Shown here in pieces: positions 11,116 through 23,040 of a stretch of DNA of 64,000 nt. The stretch is taken from the NCBI GenBank assembly GCA_025529335.1, contig JAMYHX010000070.1, positions 54,662 through 118,661 of the forward strand. The letters run 5' to 3'. Below the pieces are notes generated by a model. The model saw nothing but the letters and a program-made list of their open reading frames with translations. It was not told the DNA's origin and ran no database searches. The position numbers were made by a program, and so were the translations under genes. The first letter of the stretch is position 1, and every line of letters starts with the position of its first letter. Source of the stretch: Rhizopus sp. PT2906. Its lineage: Eukaryota > Mucoromycota > Mucoromycetes > Mucorales > Rhizopodaceae.

Positions 11116-12351
11116 ATGGTTCGTTTTTACACATTGATATTTGCTGCATTTGCAACTGTCAACGCTTTGGCACCTGAAGTAGCCAGTAGGATAAAGACAG
11201 AGTTGGCTGATGGAAAGATCACTTCGAAAGGTACACTCATGCTATCATTAATAGATGATAGCCCCCCTTCTTAATGAATTGAAACTAGTCTTTCCTGAAT
11301 TCGAGCCCAAGGTAGACCTTCAGGTCTTTTATCAAGGTAAACCTATACAAAATGGTATGGAGCTCGCCGCAGAAGAAGTCAGCCAGTCTCCTCAAGTATC
11401 ATTCGAGCTAATGGACAATAATAAGCAATATACTGTTGTTCTAGTAAGACCATACATTATGTTAATACACGTTCCTTTTAAAAACTATATTAGTTTGATG
11501 CGCAAACACGCGTTTATCATTGGATAGTGACCAACATTCATGGTAAATTCTTTCCCATAGTATACTTGTGTTAATGATTAACTCTTTTTAAATAAGGTAA
11601 TGAAGCTGGGCAAACCGAAGCACGTACTCAGGTCCACTATGCGCCACCTGTACCTAGTCATCGCTACGTATTTGCTCTCTTTGAACAGTCAGAGAAGGAT
11701 CAATTTATGATTGTGAACGATTACTTTGACATCAACCAATTGACTAATCAAAACCGTCTAGAGCTTCTTGGAGCTGTTTACATGAAGCAGATGTCCAGTA
11801 GAAAGGCACGTAGCAGGGAAGTCCAGAAGAGCGCTCCTGCTCCTGAGCTGGATACCTTTTTGAACAATCTTATGGAAAATGTACAAGGATTTTTGAAAGA
11901 TATGGGCGTTGAAGTTCGTACACATAGCTCTGCTATTGCTCCTAGTGCTTCTCATTCCACTCAGGAGGCATCTGCCAGTCATGTTCATAATAACTTGCCT
12001 ACCTTCTTAGCTCATCCAGAATCACTCTATAGTGCTTTACTCGAGAATGACCAAAACCCTATGCAGATGGTTGAACATGCCCTCAGTAAGGTCCTTCATT
12101 ATCATGATCTCAGCTCTTCAATGCCTGTTCTTTTAGCAACACCTACTCCAAGCAGCCTTGAAGCACCTGCTCCAACAAACAAGCCTAATGCCATTTTTTC
12201 TAAAAGCGATCAAAATGTAGACCCATGGTACCTCGATGGACTCTTGAGCATTGTCGGTAATATCATGGATCTTCACAAGAAGGCTGAAGATCAAAGGAAG
12301 AAAGAAGAGGAGCAGGATACCATGAACAAAGGCACACAAACGCAACAATAA
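11116..12351 (+). CDS. Secreted PEBP-like protein with long C-terminal extension
   Basis: Exons 11116-11230, 11289-11443, 11494-11542 and 11597-12351 give 357 aa. Residues 1-18 form a signal peptide. Residues about 20-200 follow the phosphatidylethanolamine-binding protein fold: FPEFEPKVDLQVFYQGKPI, YTVVL at the usual DPDxP position, HWIVTNIHG, then YAPPVPSHRYVFALFEQ (the Pro-x-x-x-HRY signature) and a LELLGAVYM end. The usual DPDAP strand is replaced by FDAQT, so the ligand pocket is altered. The last ~150 residues are Ser/Pro/Ala-rich with no fold recognised. The first intron could also end at 11261 (31 nt), but 11231-11288 (58 nt) keeps the same frame and a normal length. PEBPs bind anionic groups; the role of secreted fungal ones is unclear. 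Confidence 0.82.
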
Positions 12352-12412
12352 CAACAGTAATAATGGTGTCGATGAAATGTATATATTCTATTTATTTATT
12401 TAAACAATAAAG

Positions 12413-13661
12413 TTATGGTGTCTTTACACTTTCTTCTCCTCCTTGCTCTTCTAACCATTTGGCATATCTTTCGAGACGCTGCTTTTCCGCTTCCTCATCT
12501 TCTTCTGTTTGTTTGCCTCCTGTCTTTTCGTATCTCGTCTTACCATCATATATTTCTGCACTAATTTGTCGTCCCGAAAAATAGCGACCATCCATTAGCT
12601 TTTTTTTTTTTATTTAAAAAGGGGTTAGCCACAATCCAAGTTGTGTTTTCAACATTCCTTACCGCAACACATGCTTCAGCACTTTCTTTCTCTTTAAATC
12701 TAACAGATACAATACCATTTGGTGATTTCTTACAAAGATATATATATTAGCCCCTATAGATCTATTATAAGAAGGATGTCTGCACTTACATCATAAAGGA
12801 TAACATTGGTAACTTCACCCAGCTTTTCACACTCTTCACGTACTTCCTCCTTTAACTCAAGCAGAAGAGCTGGGTCTTGATCCAATTCCTCCTGTGTATA
12901 CATATTTTTCAAGATAACAATCTTTGCAAACTTTTCCTGTTTCTTCCCTGTTTCATCCTCGACCCAGTCCAACTTTCGCTGTAACTGCTGCATCTTCTTC
13001 TTTGCCCTTGTCTTGTTGACTCTCTTTTTTGCATCCCCTTGCTGATCTTTCTTTTCCTTAAACACCGCTTTCGACACAGACATCTTGGTTGAGCTATCGC
13101 CTAGTCTTAATTCTGCTTCGTCCAGCAGCTCAATAGCCAGCGGTACAGATTCTTCTTTAAAGTAGCTTACAAGACAATCCCCCTTTGGATTACCGTTTTC
13201 ATCTTTATAGATCTTGATCTTGGGTTCACCTGACTCCAGATCTTCCATGATGACACCGCATTTGCTAAACTTTTCTTTAATCTCTTCCACGGTGACATCA
13301 GCTGGAAGGCCTGTGACATAAACCGAGGTAATTCTGTCTTGCTTTTGTTTCTTTTCAGACGCGTCATCATAAGTTGAAGCTGATCTCTTTTTCTTTTTTT
13401 CTTTAGGCTGAACAGTTTCCTCTACACCTTCAATAGCATAGATTGACGATTGAGATTGAACCAATTTTTCGTCATACTGAACTGTTTATTTTAGAGACCA
13501 ATGAACTCTTATTTGCCTAAACATACCATCGGAAACCATGCATTGTTTTTTTCATCATACTCATAAGAAACACCATCGTCAGCTATAAAAGTCCATTTTC
13601 CGGTTTGTTCATTCAATTTCATGCGTGGGTCAGACGCAAAATCAGGTGTTGAAGTGGCCAT
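12413..13661 (-). CDS. Tat-SF1/Cus2-type U2 snRNP splicing factor
   Basis: Exons 13661-13527, 13476-12790, 12728-12663 and 12598-12413 give 357 aa. The N-terminus resembles the start of HTATSF1 (WTFIADDGVSYEYDEKNNAWFPM). RRM1 runs from about SVYVTGLPADVTVEEIKEKF to SVSKAVF. A basic linker ending RKLDWVEDE follows, then a U2AF-homology motif RRM (KIVILKNMYTQEEL ... EECEKLGEVTNVILYDKSPNGIVSVRFKEKESAEACV ... LMDGRYFSGRQISAEIYDG); the GRYFSGR tract matches the RYF loop that binds ULM peptides such as those in SF3B1. The factor chaperones U2 snRNA/U2 snRNP during early spliceosome assembly. It converges with the PEBP-like gene, only 61 bp between stops. Confidence 0.92.
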
Positions 13662-13896
13662 AAGAAAGAAAGAGAGAGAGAAAAAAAAAGAAAAAAAAAA
13701 ACAAGTCCGAAAAAAAGGTATAGTGAATGTCGTGCATGAATTTAATCAATGCGTATGATTTGTCAACTAGACATCACAGGGAAAACCTTTTTTTTTTTTT
13801 TTACTGTTATCTTACGTTGTCCCTGTGTGTGAACATAATTTTTCTTCTTTTTCTCTTTTTTTTCTTTTTCTTCTTCTTTTTTCTCCAGTTTTAAAA

Positions 13897-15378
13897 ATGT
13901 ATCAAGAAGACGAAAGTTCATCTGTTGCTAGTTCTTATGAAGAAGAAGATCCAATGGAAATCTTTGTTGATCGATGTTCTATCTGCTTTGATGCGCAGCA
14001 TAACTTGTGTATAGAAAGTTGTCGAGATCAATTTTGTCTAGATTGCTTTGAAAAGTAAAGTCATATAATGATGGTGAACCCTTGTTTCTCATCTAAACTT
14101 AGATACATTGTTCAAGTTGTCGAAACATCATGGGGCCTAAGTGTGACTATAATCAAGTGTCCTGTTTGTAGTGAAATCATACCAAAGCATGAATGGAGTC
14201 GATATGTTCCAAAGAGGGTAGTTGACTTGTATGAAAAGTACAATAAGCCTTATAGAAGCTATTCTCGTGCTTGTCCTCATTGTGATATTGAAATAACCCC
14301 TTGTGTGCACCAAGATACCCATCAGCCTATTTATCAACAAACGAGGCAAGTATAAATGCTATTTGTATATACAAGTCACTCATGTTGATATATAGCTTTA
14401 TCTGTGACATCCTGACCACCATGATCTCCTCGTGCCCAAAACAAGACAGACATATGAATGATAAAGATCATGCAGTAATCTATGACTGGATTCAGTTATT
14501 TCAACAAGACATGACCGAGACAATGTTGGCTAGTGTCTATAAGCCAATGATGAAGGATTTATTTAAATTTGAAAAACATCATATTACACATTATAGTTCA
14601 AGCAAACAGTATCAACATCATTATTCATACCAAATATCATTGCTGTTTTTAAAAAGTGCACTGAGACCAGAAATTTGGAAACAGTTTCAATTTGCCCATA
14701 TATCCTTCTTCCCAAGCATGAATTGGTAATTGCACACACACACACATATTTTGACTGTATTATAACCCCCCCTCTTTTTTTTTTTTCTATTTTGCAGTTC
14801 TGTTTGTCATTCTTCTATTTGCTTACATTGTGGTTATGATGCACACGGTTCATTGACCTGTGATGAAAATATGAGAAAATTGATAAAGAATAACAAAAAC
14901 TTGCCAAATGAAGTCAAAAAGACAATCGTGTGGACATTACAAAACAGGTAAAATAAGAAAACTAAAAAACACCAAGTAAACTAACCCAATCTAAAGCCGT
15001 CAATGTCCAAACTGCTCGATAATGATCAATAGAGATGAAGGTTGTAATAAAGTAGATTGTTCTTACTGTGGATACAGTTTCTGCTGGTGTTGTCGATCTT
15101 CTTGGTCTGAGGTATTTCATGCATATATTCAATGGTCCAAATGTTGTATTTACATATACATATGCGTAGGGTTGCGGGTTTTATAGGTGTTCGACAGATA
15201 AGAACTCTAATCAATCAATGGCAGAATACGGCAACAGTGCTCAGGTAATATAAATTTCTATCAATGCAGCAAGTATTTATATATAAATAATAATTAGGCT
15301 GAAGTTGGTGTCCCAGATATGAAGAATATTCAAGAGAGGATTCGTCTGAATAGACAACCTCCTATTGCATTTAATTAA
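13897..15378 (+). CDS. RBR (RING-IBR-RING) E3 ubiquitin ligase
   Basis: Exons 13897-14054, 14103-14345, 14396-14725, 14798-14947, 14997-15111, 15170-15244 and 15298-15378 give 383 aa. RING1: CSICFD...CRDQFCLDCFEKY...IKCPVC. IBR: NCSVCHSSICLHCGYDAHGSLTC. RING2/Rcat: CPNCSIMINRDEGCNKVDC followed by CGYSFCWCC; the Cys of DEGCNK sits at the position of the catalytic thioester cysteine. RBR ligases accept ubiquitin from an E2 on that residue before transfer. A stretch of ~90 residues between RING1 and the IBR (from about DWIQLFQQDM to FKFEKHHITHYSSS) is longer than usual. Intron 2 (14346-14395) appears to be a GC-AG intron: the donor is AG|GCAAGT and only this junction keeps frame. The ATG at 13897 was preferred over an upstream one at 13825, which sits in a CT-rich leader. 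Confidence 0.87.
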
Positions 15379-15660
15379 ATAACTCATTTTTCTGTGTGTA
15401 ATAATCATTTCTTTTTATAATAAACAGTTTCTTACAATCATTTAGCTGATAGAGATCAATGTAAGAAGTGTGCCTAAGATAGCCATTTTTAGTAACAAGG
15501 CAAACTCTATGTGTGTATGTGTTACAAGATTTATAGTGAAGATATTCAGTCTTTTTGTTCAATCTTGTTCATTCTTTTCAACCTTTTTTTGATGTTTTTA
15601 TGTTCTATTCAGATATTCCTTTAGCCTTTTATTATATCGTGAAAATCCCAATCTGTGTTG
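15379..15660. other. 3' flank of the RBR gene
   Basis: Spacer with AT-rich 3' flanking sequence. No gene supported. Confidence 0.4.
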
Positions 15661-15664
15661 GATT

Positions 15665-16560
15665 AAGCCAAAGCCTCAGGGATCCACTGTTTGTCTTCAT
15701 CTTTGCATAGCAAATGCTGGGTCCACGTTATTCCAGCACTTTCCTGGCTGATTGCGGCTGATCATTTGCTTTTTAACGTTTTCAAACTGGTAGTTTTTCT
15801 TTATTTCTTATTCCAACAAACAAATAACCTAAAGAAGTAATTGATTTTTTATTGTTGGATTGCATTTTCAAAATATGTCCTTCCTCCTTTTGTTAAAGCA
15901 TGAACTAAAAAAATCATGCATGGTATTGAAAGATGAAGGCTGCCAAACGAATGTATTTTGATCGTTGAACAAGACTAGGGAGACAATTGAGCTTTTCAGC
16001 ATCGTTTCTCTCCAATAGTTGGCGTTGAGTCTGGATTTCAATTGATTTACCATGGTCAATGGCAATTTCTTGGATATTGGGGTATGTGTCGAGAAATTTT
16101 TGAATGTCATTCAGAGATGTGGAACGACCAGCATAGTCAATAATAGCCAAACGTATATGTTGTTGAGTGTAGTTGATGCACTTCGTCAAATCTGTAATGC
16201 CACCATTGCAGCCTTTGATGACTGAAGACAAGTGGTCTGATGCAGGGGGAATTACGTTCCAAAATCGGTTCATTGGCGAAGCAGCACAGACTGATATACA
16301 CTTCTTCACACTTCATTCGAAAATACAGCTTGTCAACCATGAGTTGCAGAAGTCGCGTTCTCGATACATCATTTTCTTCGGTTGGAAATTTTCTGGCATA
16401 ACCAATAGTGATAAAATCAGCCTCGTTCTTGAGATGGTCCCAATATGCTGAAATTGAATCTGTCGATTCAACCAAGAATTCCCTCATCTCTTTGCACAAG
16501 CGCCTGTGATTCAAACAGAGTGGAATTTACACACTATTTGCTTTTGATTACTTTATTTTT
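15665..16560 (-). pseudogene. Unrecognised, probably decayed or multi-exon gene
   Basis: The minus strand carries coding-looking pieces in different frames: about 16510-16270 (MREFLVESTDSISAYWDHL, KFPTEENDVSRTRLLQLMVD), 16309-15914 (CINYTQQHIRLAIIDYAG, DIQKFLDTYPNIQEIAIDH) and a terminal piece ending near 15677 (ESAGITWTQHLLCKDEDKQW). The middle piece reads like leucine-rich F-box-type repeats. I found no splice scheme that joins them cleanly, so it is either broken by frameshifts or has introns I could not place. I do not recognise the family. Confidence 0.35.
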
Positions 16561-18057
16561 ATATGAAGAGCAGTAATTATCTGAAGAAGGCACCCACAGG
16601 TGTCCTATTTACACTACTGGTAAAACATATTCTCCTCATTCGCTTGAGGGTTCTATTATTCTGCTTTCTTCTTGATTGTTGGTCGTGCTTAAATCTTCCA
16701 ATTTAGTACAGGTTTCTCTCACTTTATTCTATTGTGAATAAGCAAAAATAAACTCTAGAGTCGCCCACTCATGGATAAATATGAGCGATAAATAGTTATG
16801 CAGCGGTCAAACAACAACAAAGCCAGCCAATGGACGCACGGGAACAAGCTGGTCAACTGTTTAGAGAATTTAATGCAAGCTCAAACTTGGTAGTTACCTC
16901 TCGGTTACTGAACGAACTTTTCGACCTTTGAAAATCATTACCGACGAGAGCATTTCTCTTTGTTCAACTTTACCAACGTCCTCCTCTTCACCTTCGGTCC
17001 TGCAGAGCCAGGGTTCTCAGGTGATATCATGGACACTGAGACAAAACAAGGTCAGTTCTTTGATGCTTTGGAATCTTAACCTCAGTGCTTACTCTGAACA
17101 AACATATATCCTTCCTTGTTAGCCTCTGTCTGATGGTCACATACAATTCTAGAGGATAAGCCAATAAGGAAAGATATCACCCACTCACTCCCAAAAATGA
17201 CCTCGCAGCAAGATCAGCATTAAATATTTTAGCTTGTAAACTCTATTGCTTTTTGCTAGTTAAAAAAAAAGGAGATCCCTCCTTGTCAGCTTGCTCTCTG
17301 ATCTATTAACCAAAAATGTGACACTTTAATTTTTTTTCTTGCAACATCATTTTGGCAAAAGGTGTATAATCACGAGCAAAACTTGACTAATATGAACTAT
17401 GGTGCCACAAAGATGGCGTCCTGTCTTTTGTTGATAAATTACTATTACAAGTAAAATTTGCTACAAGTAATATTACCATTGTAGCTCACGCTGTATCCGC
17501 CATTCAAAAGCAAAATTATAGCAAGATCAGCATTACTACCACTATTATTACGCACACATAAACATATACTAATATATATACGAATACATTCTGCCCCTGT
17601 TAACCACCCTTGCATTGCCATCTTGTCCTGGAAGTAAGAGCTTTCAGCAATCAATTAAATCACCGACTATAATATTACCTCCGCACAGACTTATTTTGTG
17701 TAACAAACATCATTCCTGTAGCCAAGAATCAGCAAAAAAGAAGCAGTAACTGGCATTATCGTTACTATGGATACAGCGTTACTTATAAAGTTAAAATAGT
17801 TAAGATTTAAAGATAGTTAATTATTAAAAAAAAACTCGATGCCTCCGATAATGCCAAGCAGTTTAGTACTTAATTGAATTTGAGTAACACAACAACTTAA
17901 TTATTTTGAACGCAGAGAGAGCGAAAGAGTGGGATAGATAAAAGATGTGGATCGAGGCACAATACACAAAATATAGAGTTGGCCTATAACTGATTTCAAC
18001 ACATTTCTTTTCTGCTTTCTTACTTTTTCTTACTTACTCCTTTCCTTTACCCTTTTC
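16561..18057. other. Gene-poor spacer upstream of GT5-like gene
   Basis: About 1.5 kb. A 34-codon ORF starting at the ATG near 16829 (MDAREQAGQLFREFN...) followed by an overlapping frame at 16928-17119 could be an exon pair or remnant, but there is no convincing gene model. A 16-bp sequence occurs twice, at about 17207 and 17520. The right end holds the promoter of the glycosyltransferase. Confidence 0.4.
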
Positions 18058-20430
18058 ATGACCTCTCAAGTCATATCTGTCACTGCCAGTTCTTCTCCAC
18101 TCACTAAGACGACCTCCTTCATTACCTCCCTCATCTCATCAAACACTCAAAAAAGTCAACCACTCTCATTGAAACAAAACGACAGGAAATGGCGCTGGTG
18201 GAATATATTGAGTGTGGTCATCCTACTACTTGTATTATTCGAAATCATTATACTCTGCACAAGTTATTCTATACTGAGTTCTGAAAAGCCATTGGTCACA
18301 ATTGGTAAACAATAGCGTCATTATTTCCTCAACTTGACATAGACTCATTGCCTTTGATTAGTAAAAAGACAGTATCCTACCATGAAATACACCCATCTTG
18401 ACACCGACATACAAAGCAAGATCGAAAAGGATACTCGTGTATACCACGTGACTAAAGAGTTTGGACCAGCCGCGATATCAGACCTAGGCCGATACGTGAC
18501 AGGACTCGCGACCGCTCAACAAGCGTCCGAATTGACAGATGTCGCGGTCGTCATGCCGCTGTATCCATTCATGCGAAGATTGGCGCCTACTCTAGAGATT
18601 GAGATGATGATCGAAATGCGAGGCAAACACCTCGGAGAGAAAGCCGCCTTGGAATTTCGCGTTTATAAGGCAATGTATGCCTTTAATCCTCCTCTACAAG
18701 CGCCTGCCAAGCGTGTATGGCAGATGATTAATAATGTCAACACCTCCGTCAATCTCACGCCACAACGAGAGCCTGCCAAGAGGGATGCCATACCTGTGTA
18801 TATGATCAGTCAAGCAAACAAATTTCCATTCAACAAGGCATTCAAGCATCGCACGCCTGAAGAAATAAATGATGAGCATCCTGATTTCCCCAACGACTGG
18901 CAAGATCAGTATTTTGCAAAAGCTGCCACTGCCTTTCTAGCGTACAAGGCAAATGCCGCAGATGAAGAATCGATTTTTGCTCCTATTCGAGTCGTGCCTC
19001 GTGTTGATATCGTTCATATTCATGGTGCGTCCAACGCCTATGTGGCTAAATTCTTACAAGACAAAAAAGAAGCTGATGACCTCGGTCCCCGTCCGCCCGC
19101 GATTGTGTATACGGTACACGATCATCAAGCCGAGATGAAATACTGTAATTCTTTTCGCAGTGTTCGTAAATTTCTAGATCACCCCGGTGACCGAGAGAAA
19201 CTACACAAGTACGTGTACGGTGGCCGCATGTTTATGTCCAAAGTTGCTATTGATCATGCCGAGGCAGTGACATTTGTAGATCATGCCCTAGCTGCTGACG
19301 TTCTCGAAGGTCGACGTGATTTCCATCTCAAAGAGCTCGTGATGGACAGTCTACTGAGAAAAGCGCAAGGTTCACGGTTCTTTGGTATCAATCAAGCCAT
19401 TGATTATCACAGCACAGATCACCCCTTTATCACCGATAAGCTCGCCAATAAGTCGATGGCATATCCCAAATATGCACTCGACATGATTCATGATCAGCCT
19501 TCACTTCAATCGGTCGATCCATCACAGCCCTTGACGTTGGTCGCGCCTGAGACTCCTACCTACTGGACACTCCCTGAGCTCTCCAAGGATTTTGTATCTG
19601 TGTACAAGGATCGGGCCAGACGATATCTGATTCGACGCAGCCTTTTGAAAGAAGCAGACATGAGACGACCCGTCGTTCTGTTTCGAGACGCCCTTGCATA
19701 CAATGCGGGCGTCGAGAGCCTCGCATATGCCGCTCAACTATTTGCCGAACAGAACATGAAGCTTATCATCATGGGATCCCTTGCAGACTACCCATTTGAA
19801 GAAATAAAAGCTATTGAAACGCGATATCCTGAACATATCAAGGTTGTCTCAGATGTCAAGGACGTGCGTCGATATGGCACCTTGTGTAGAGCTGCTGCTG
19901 ACTTTGTCTTTGTGCCTACGGTTCATGAAGACGATCTGGGGCTACAGACAGTCGGTGGCCTTGTCTATGGATCAGCCGTTATCTCTACTGGTGCAGGTCG
20001 ATTACATGCTGCCTTGATTGATAGAGGAGATGTCAGAGGAAATGTTCATGTCGATTATCCAGATTCTACCAAGACAGAAAACGGTGCCACTGTGACAAGT
20101 TACGAATATTATAATGCCTATCTCTACAATCACACATCCAAGGACTCTCTTAAGCAAGCCATATCAGATGCTGCATCTGATTATAACCAGCTCATCCGTA
20201 ACAATAAGGCGCTTCGTGAAGAGTTTATCTTGAGAATGATTCGTAGCGCGATCAGTCTAGCTTGGGATAAAGGTCACTTCCAGGGCCCTATGCACGAGTA
20301 TAATCAGGTTTATCAATTAGTTTTGCAGGACAGACTTATTCCTCGTATGCGGATGCACGAAGTAGAACAGGAGGATGAACTTGTTTCCAGACTTCGAGAT
20401 AGTACAGATGACCCCTTCAAGTGGAATTAA
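18058..20430 (+). CDS. Type II membrane GT5-like (starch/glycogen synthase fold) glycosyltransferase
   Basis: Exons 18058-18304 and 18362-20430 give 771 aa. A short cytosolic tail is followed by one membrane helix at about residues 50-72 (WWNILSVVILLLVLFEIIILC), so the catalytic part faces the lumen or outside. The N-lobe has the glycogen-synthase-like opening VTKEFGPAAISDLGRYVTGLATAQQ and MPLYPFM. The C-lobe has GVESLAYAAQLFAEQNMKLIIMG and FVPTVHEDDLGLQTVGGLVYGSAVISTGAGRL, the GT-B acceptor/nucleotide region with the E-x7-type motif altered to EDDLGLQ. Enzymes of this fold transfer glucose from UDP- or ADP-glucose; here wall or secretory-pathway glycan synthesis is plausible but unproven. 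The long second exon has clearly higher GC and different codon use from flanking DNA. Confidence 0.82.
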
Positions 20431-20605
20431 ACACATATACATATATCCAGGATGCTTCTTCATACAATGTATCAAATACAGCAACATCATACTGTTATAT
20501 ATAGAGAGAGTAATGTCGTTTATTATACACACCACTTATATTGTATCATATATAAATAAAATGAAAAAGTATATACACACATATACACGCAAAAGATATC
20601 GTTCT

Positions 20606-21191
20606 TTAGAACGGTCCATGATGCATGTCTGTTGCCGAAGTTGACAGCATGAGGTCTATAGATTGAGATTGTGAGATTGACATGCAATCATATAAAAATA
20701 GACTTACTATAGTCATCCCAAATAGCGGAAGGAGCAGAATTCACCGACTCACTCATCGATATTCCCATCATGCTAAGTCCTTCAGCAAGCTCCATCGCCG
20801 CCATCTCAGGTGGTTCATGGAATGGTGTTGTCTGTGGCTGTAGTTGTGGCTGTGGTTGTGGCTGCGAGAGCGATTGTTGTGGTGGTGATAAACTGCGCAG
20901 ATCAATAGGAGCCGGTGGTTGAATCTCTTCCAATCCTTGTTTCTTTCTCCACTCATTTGTGTACCGCCTCAGATTATAATCAATCGTCAGGAACCAGTAC
21001 TTTTCAAAAAACTCTGCTGGTAATTGCCAGTTGCCAGCAACGGCTGGATCCCCACCGTGAAAGACAGAGCCGCTGAGAAGACAGCGGAAACAGTCGTCAA
21101 GATCAAATAGGTCGCGGAAAAGAATCATTCGGTCTCGCATATGTGGAGTAGGAATGAGATCGATGCGTGGGTCATGAGGAATAGTCAGCTA

Positions 21192-21226
<35 letters not shown>

Positions 21227-22203
21227 ATAAGCACCTTAATTAGAAAAAGATGGCCGCAAAAAGAATATACCTGTAAAAGAGTAGGTTGGATCGCAGCAGG
21301 AATGGATGGTATCATAGCAGTAGCCGCTTGTAGACGCAGCCGAAGACGTAATGCCTGGATGGCTGCCAAATTAGATTGAATCGGTTCGTTCGGTACAGGT
21401 CGTGGAATCTCGTCTACGTTATTTGGTGTTTCGGATGCTGTCATGGGCGATAAAGGAGGCAAGTTGGCAAAGCAGCTTGAATCAGATGATGACACCTTTG
21501 AATTTCCTTGATCATTGTACATGTTCCATTGATCTGCGCTTTGCTGAGGAGAGTTGCTATATACAGATTGTTTCTGGGTATGCACAGTATTAGGATTCTG
21601 TGATGGATGATGTTGGCCACGAGTACGCTGAAACAATCGTGATGAGAGCTGTAGTTTATTCTTTGCATTCACATTCAAATAAGAAGCTATACTCTGCGGC
21701 ATTGATTGAGCAATAACATTGAGCGTATCTTCGTTGATATGTGGACAATGTTGCGGGATAACAAGGTTTCGTTGCAAGCAAACAAGCTGTAATGAGAGAA
21801 CGATACCTTTCAGGTACCAGCTTTCAGCTTTAAGTGTCTCATTCTCAACAGACAGTTTTTCGTTCTCTTTCACTAGTTTTTCTCTATCTTGTTTTAAAAT
21901 AGTAATGTCAGCCTCCAATTCCTTCATGTATCTTTCTTTTCGTTCTCTAAACGCCCTTTGGGCAGCGCGATTCTGAGCTTTACGAAGCGCAGGTGAGGCA
22001 GGATTAGGTTTTCTTCCTGGTTTTTTTCGAATCTTTATAGGTTGATCTGTCACAGACTGTTGTTGTTGGTTATTAGAATCAGTCATAGCATTTGCTGATT
22101 GATGCGATTGGTGTGAGGATTCTTTTATGAAATCAAATTCTTCCAAGTCTGAAAGATTCATTGCTTCTTCATAGGAAGAAGTGTTAATAACAACATCCGA
22201 CAT
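20606..22203 (-). CDS. bZIP transcription factor, Yap/Pap1 type
   Basis: Exons 22203-21271, 21188-20708 and 20655-20606 give 487 aa. The basic region lies at about residues 73-95 with the Pap1-type signature NRAAQRAFRERKERY, followed by a leucine zipper to ~135 (ITILKQDREKLVKENEKLSVENETL). A Ser/Gln/Asn-rich middle and a conserved C-terminal block (RMILFRDLFDLDDCFRCLLSGSVFHGGDPAVAGNWQLP..FFEKYWFL) follow; that block is common to fungal bZIPs of this class, and the Cys-rich redox domains of Yap1 are not evident. The last intron uses a perfect GTAAGT donor at 20707; reading through it would end at 20688 instead. Intron 1 (21189-21270) contains a run of about 31 A's on the + strand. It is a nuclear regulator, perhaps of stress responses. 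Confidence 0.87.
21191..21223. repeat. Poly(A)/poly(T) homopolymer in bZIP intron
   Basis: About 31 consecutive A's on the + strand, read as the poly-T tract just before the 3' splice site of intron 1 of the minus-strand bZIP gene. It is likely length-polymorphic. Confidence 0.9.
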
Positions 22204-23040
22204 TAGGTGCCAATATTCAAACAAGAGGAAAAAAAAAAGAAAAAAAGAAAAAACAAAGTCCTTTTAACCATTGCCGTTTTCGTTCATCAGTTTCCGCTCC
22301 GACGCCATTTAATTTTTCAATCCCCACAAGTTGGCGTAGATCCTGCAACCGTTTCCTGCTCAGTTCTAAACATTAAGGTCACTTTTTATCTGTACAAGGA
22401 TTTATAAATAGAGGAAAGACCATATGTTGTTTCTTTAGGCTTAAAGAGAGAGAAATAGTGTATATGTATGATGGTATTAGTCAAGAGGAAACTAATGTGA
22501 GTATAAGCATAAACTATTGGATTGTATTCCTTCATCTTCATAAGGATTTACAAATAAAGGCAGTGGTAATTTTAATTTACTCTAGTTTATTTCTCTTTAA
22601 GCTTTTATTACCGAATCATCTCGAAACAGGTAAACATTTACATGTGCTTGTGTACTCAAAGTAGGTATAGAATATATCAAGCCGTGGTTAATCTAATCTT
22701 TATGGAGGACAGAAAATAGCAACTATCTGAATTCAAATAGTCATGTACAGAGGGAGAAAATAAACGGCAGTAACATCTTGAATAAGGCAAAAGCACGCTT
22801 CCTTTCCCTTTATGGAGATGCACTGTGCAATTTAAAATTGATAATAACAACAATAAGCATCATATGAAGCTTATATAAAGTAAAAATGTAGTCATTACTA
22901 TGCTTCCATCCTCAATTTACCGGATATTTGTTTAATGTTTTATTGACACTTGTATGAGGTTAATTTGCCCAGTTTAAGAAAATAATTTAACCAAATATTG
23001 AAACGATTACAAGTGTTCTTTATGTAAGCATTTTGGGGAT
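22204..23040. other. Spacer between bZIP gene promoter and decayed gene
   Basis: Contains the bZIP gene promoter on the left. AT-rich, with no gene I can support. Confidence 0.4.

Noticed and set aside
11231..11261. 31-nt intron in the PEBP-like gene
   Set aside because: Too short for normal splicing; a 58-nt intron ending at 11288 keeps the same frame.
13825..13896. Upstream ATG extending the RBR ligase by 24 hydrophobic residues
   Set aside because: The stretch is translated CT/T-rich leader; the ATG at 13897 follows the local pattern of start sites.
20688..20707. Read-through C-terminus of the bZIP protein ending SKSIFI
   Set aside because: A perfect GTAAGT donor at 20707 and a good acceptor give a third exon with an in-frame stop, so the read-through end is probably intron sequence.
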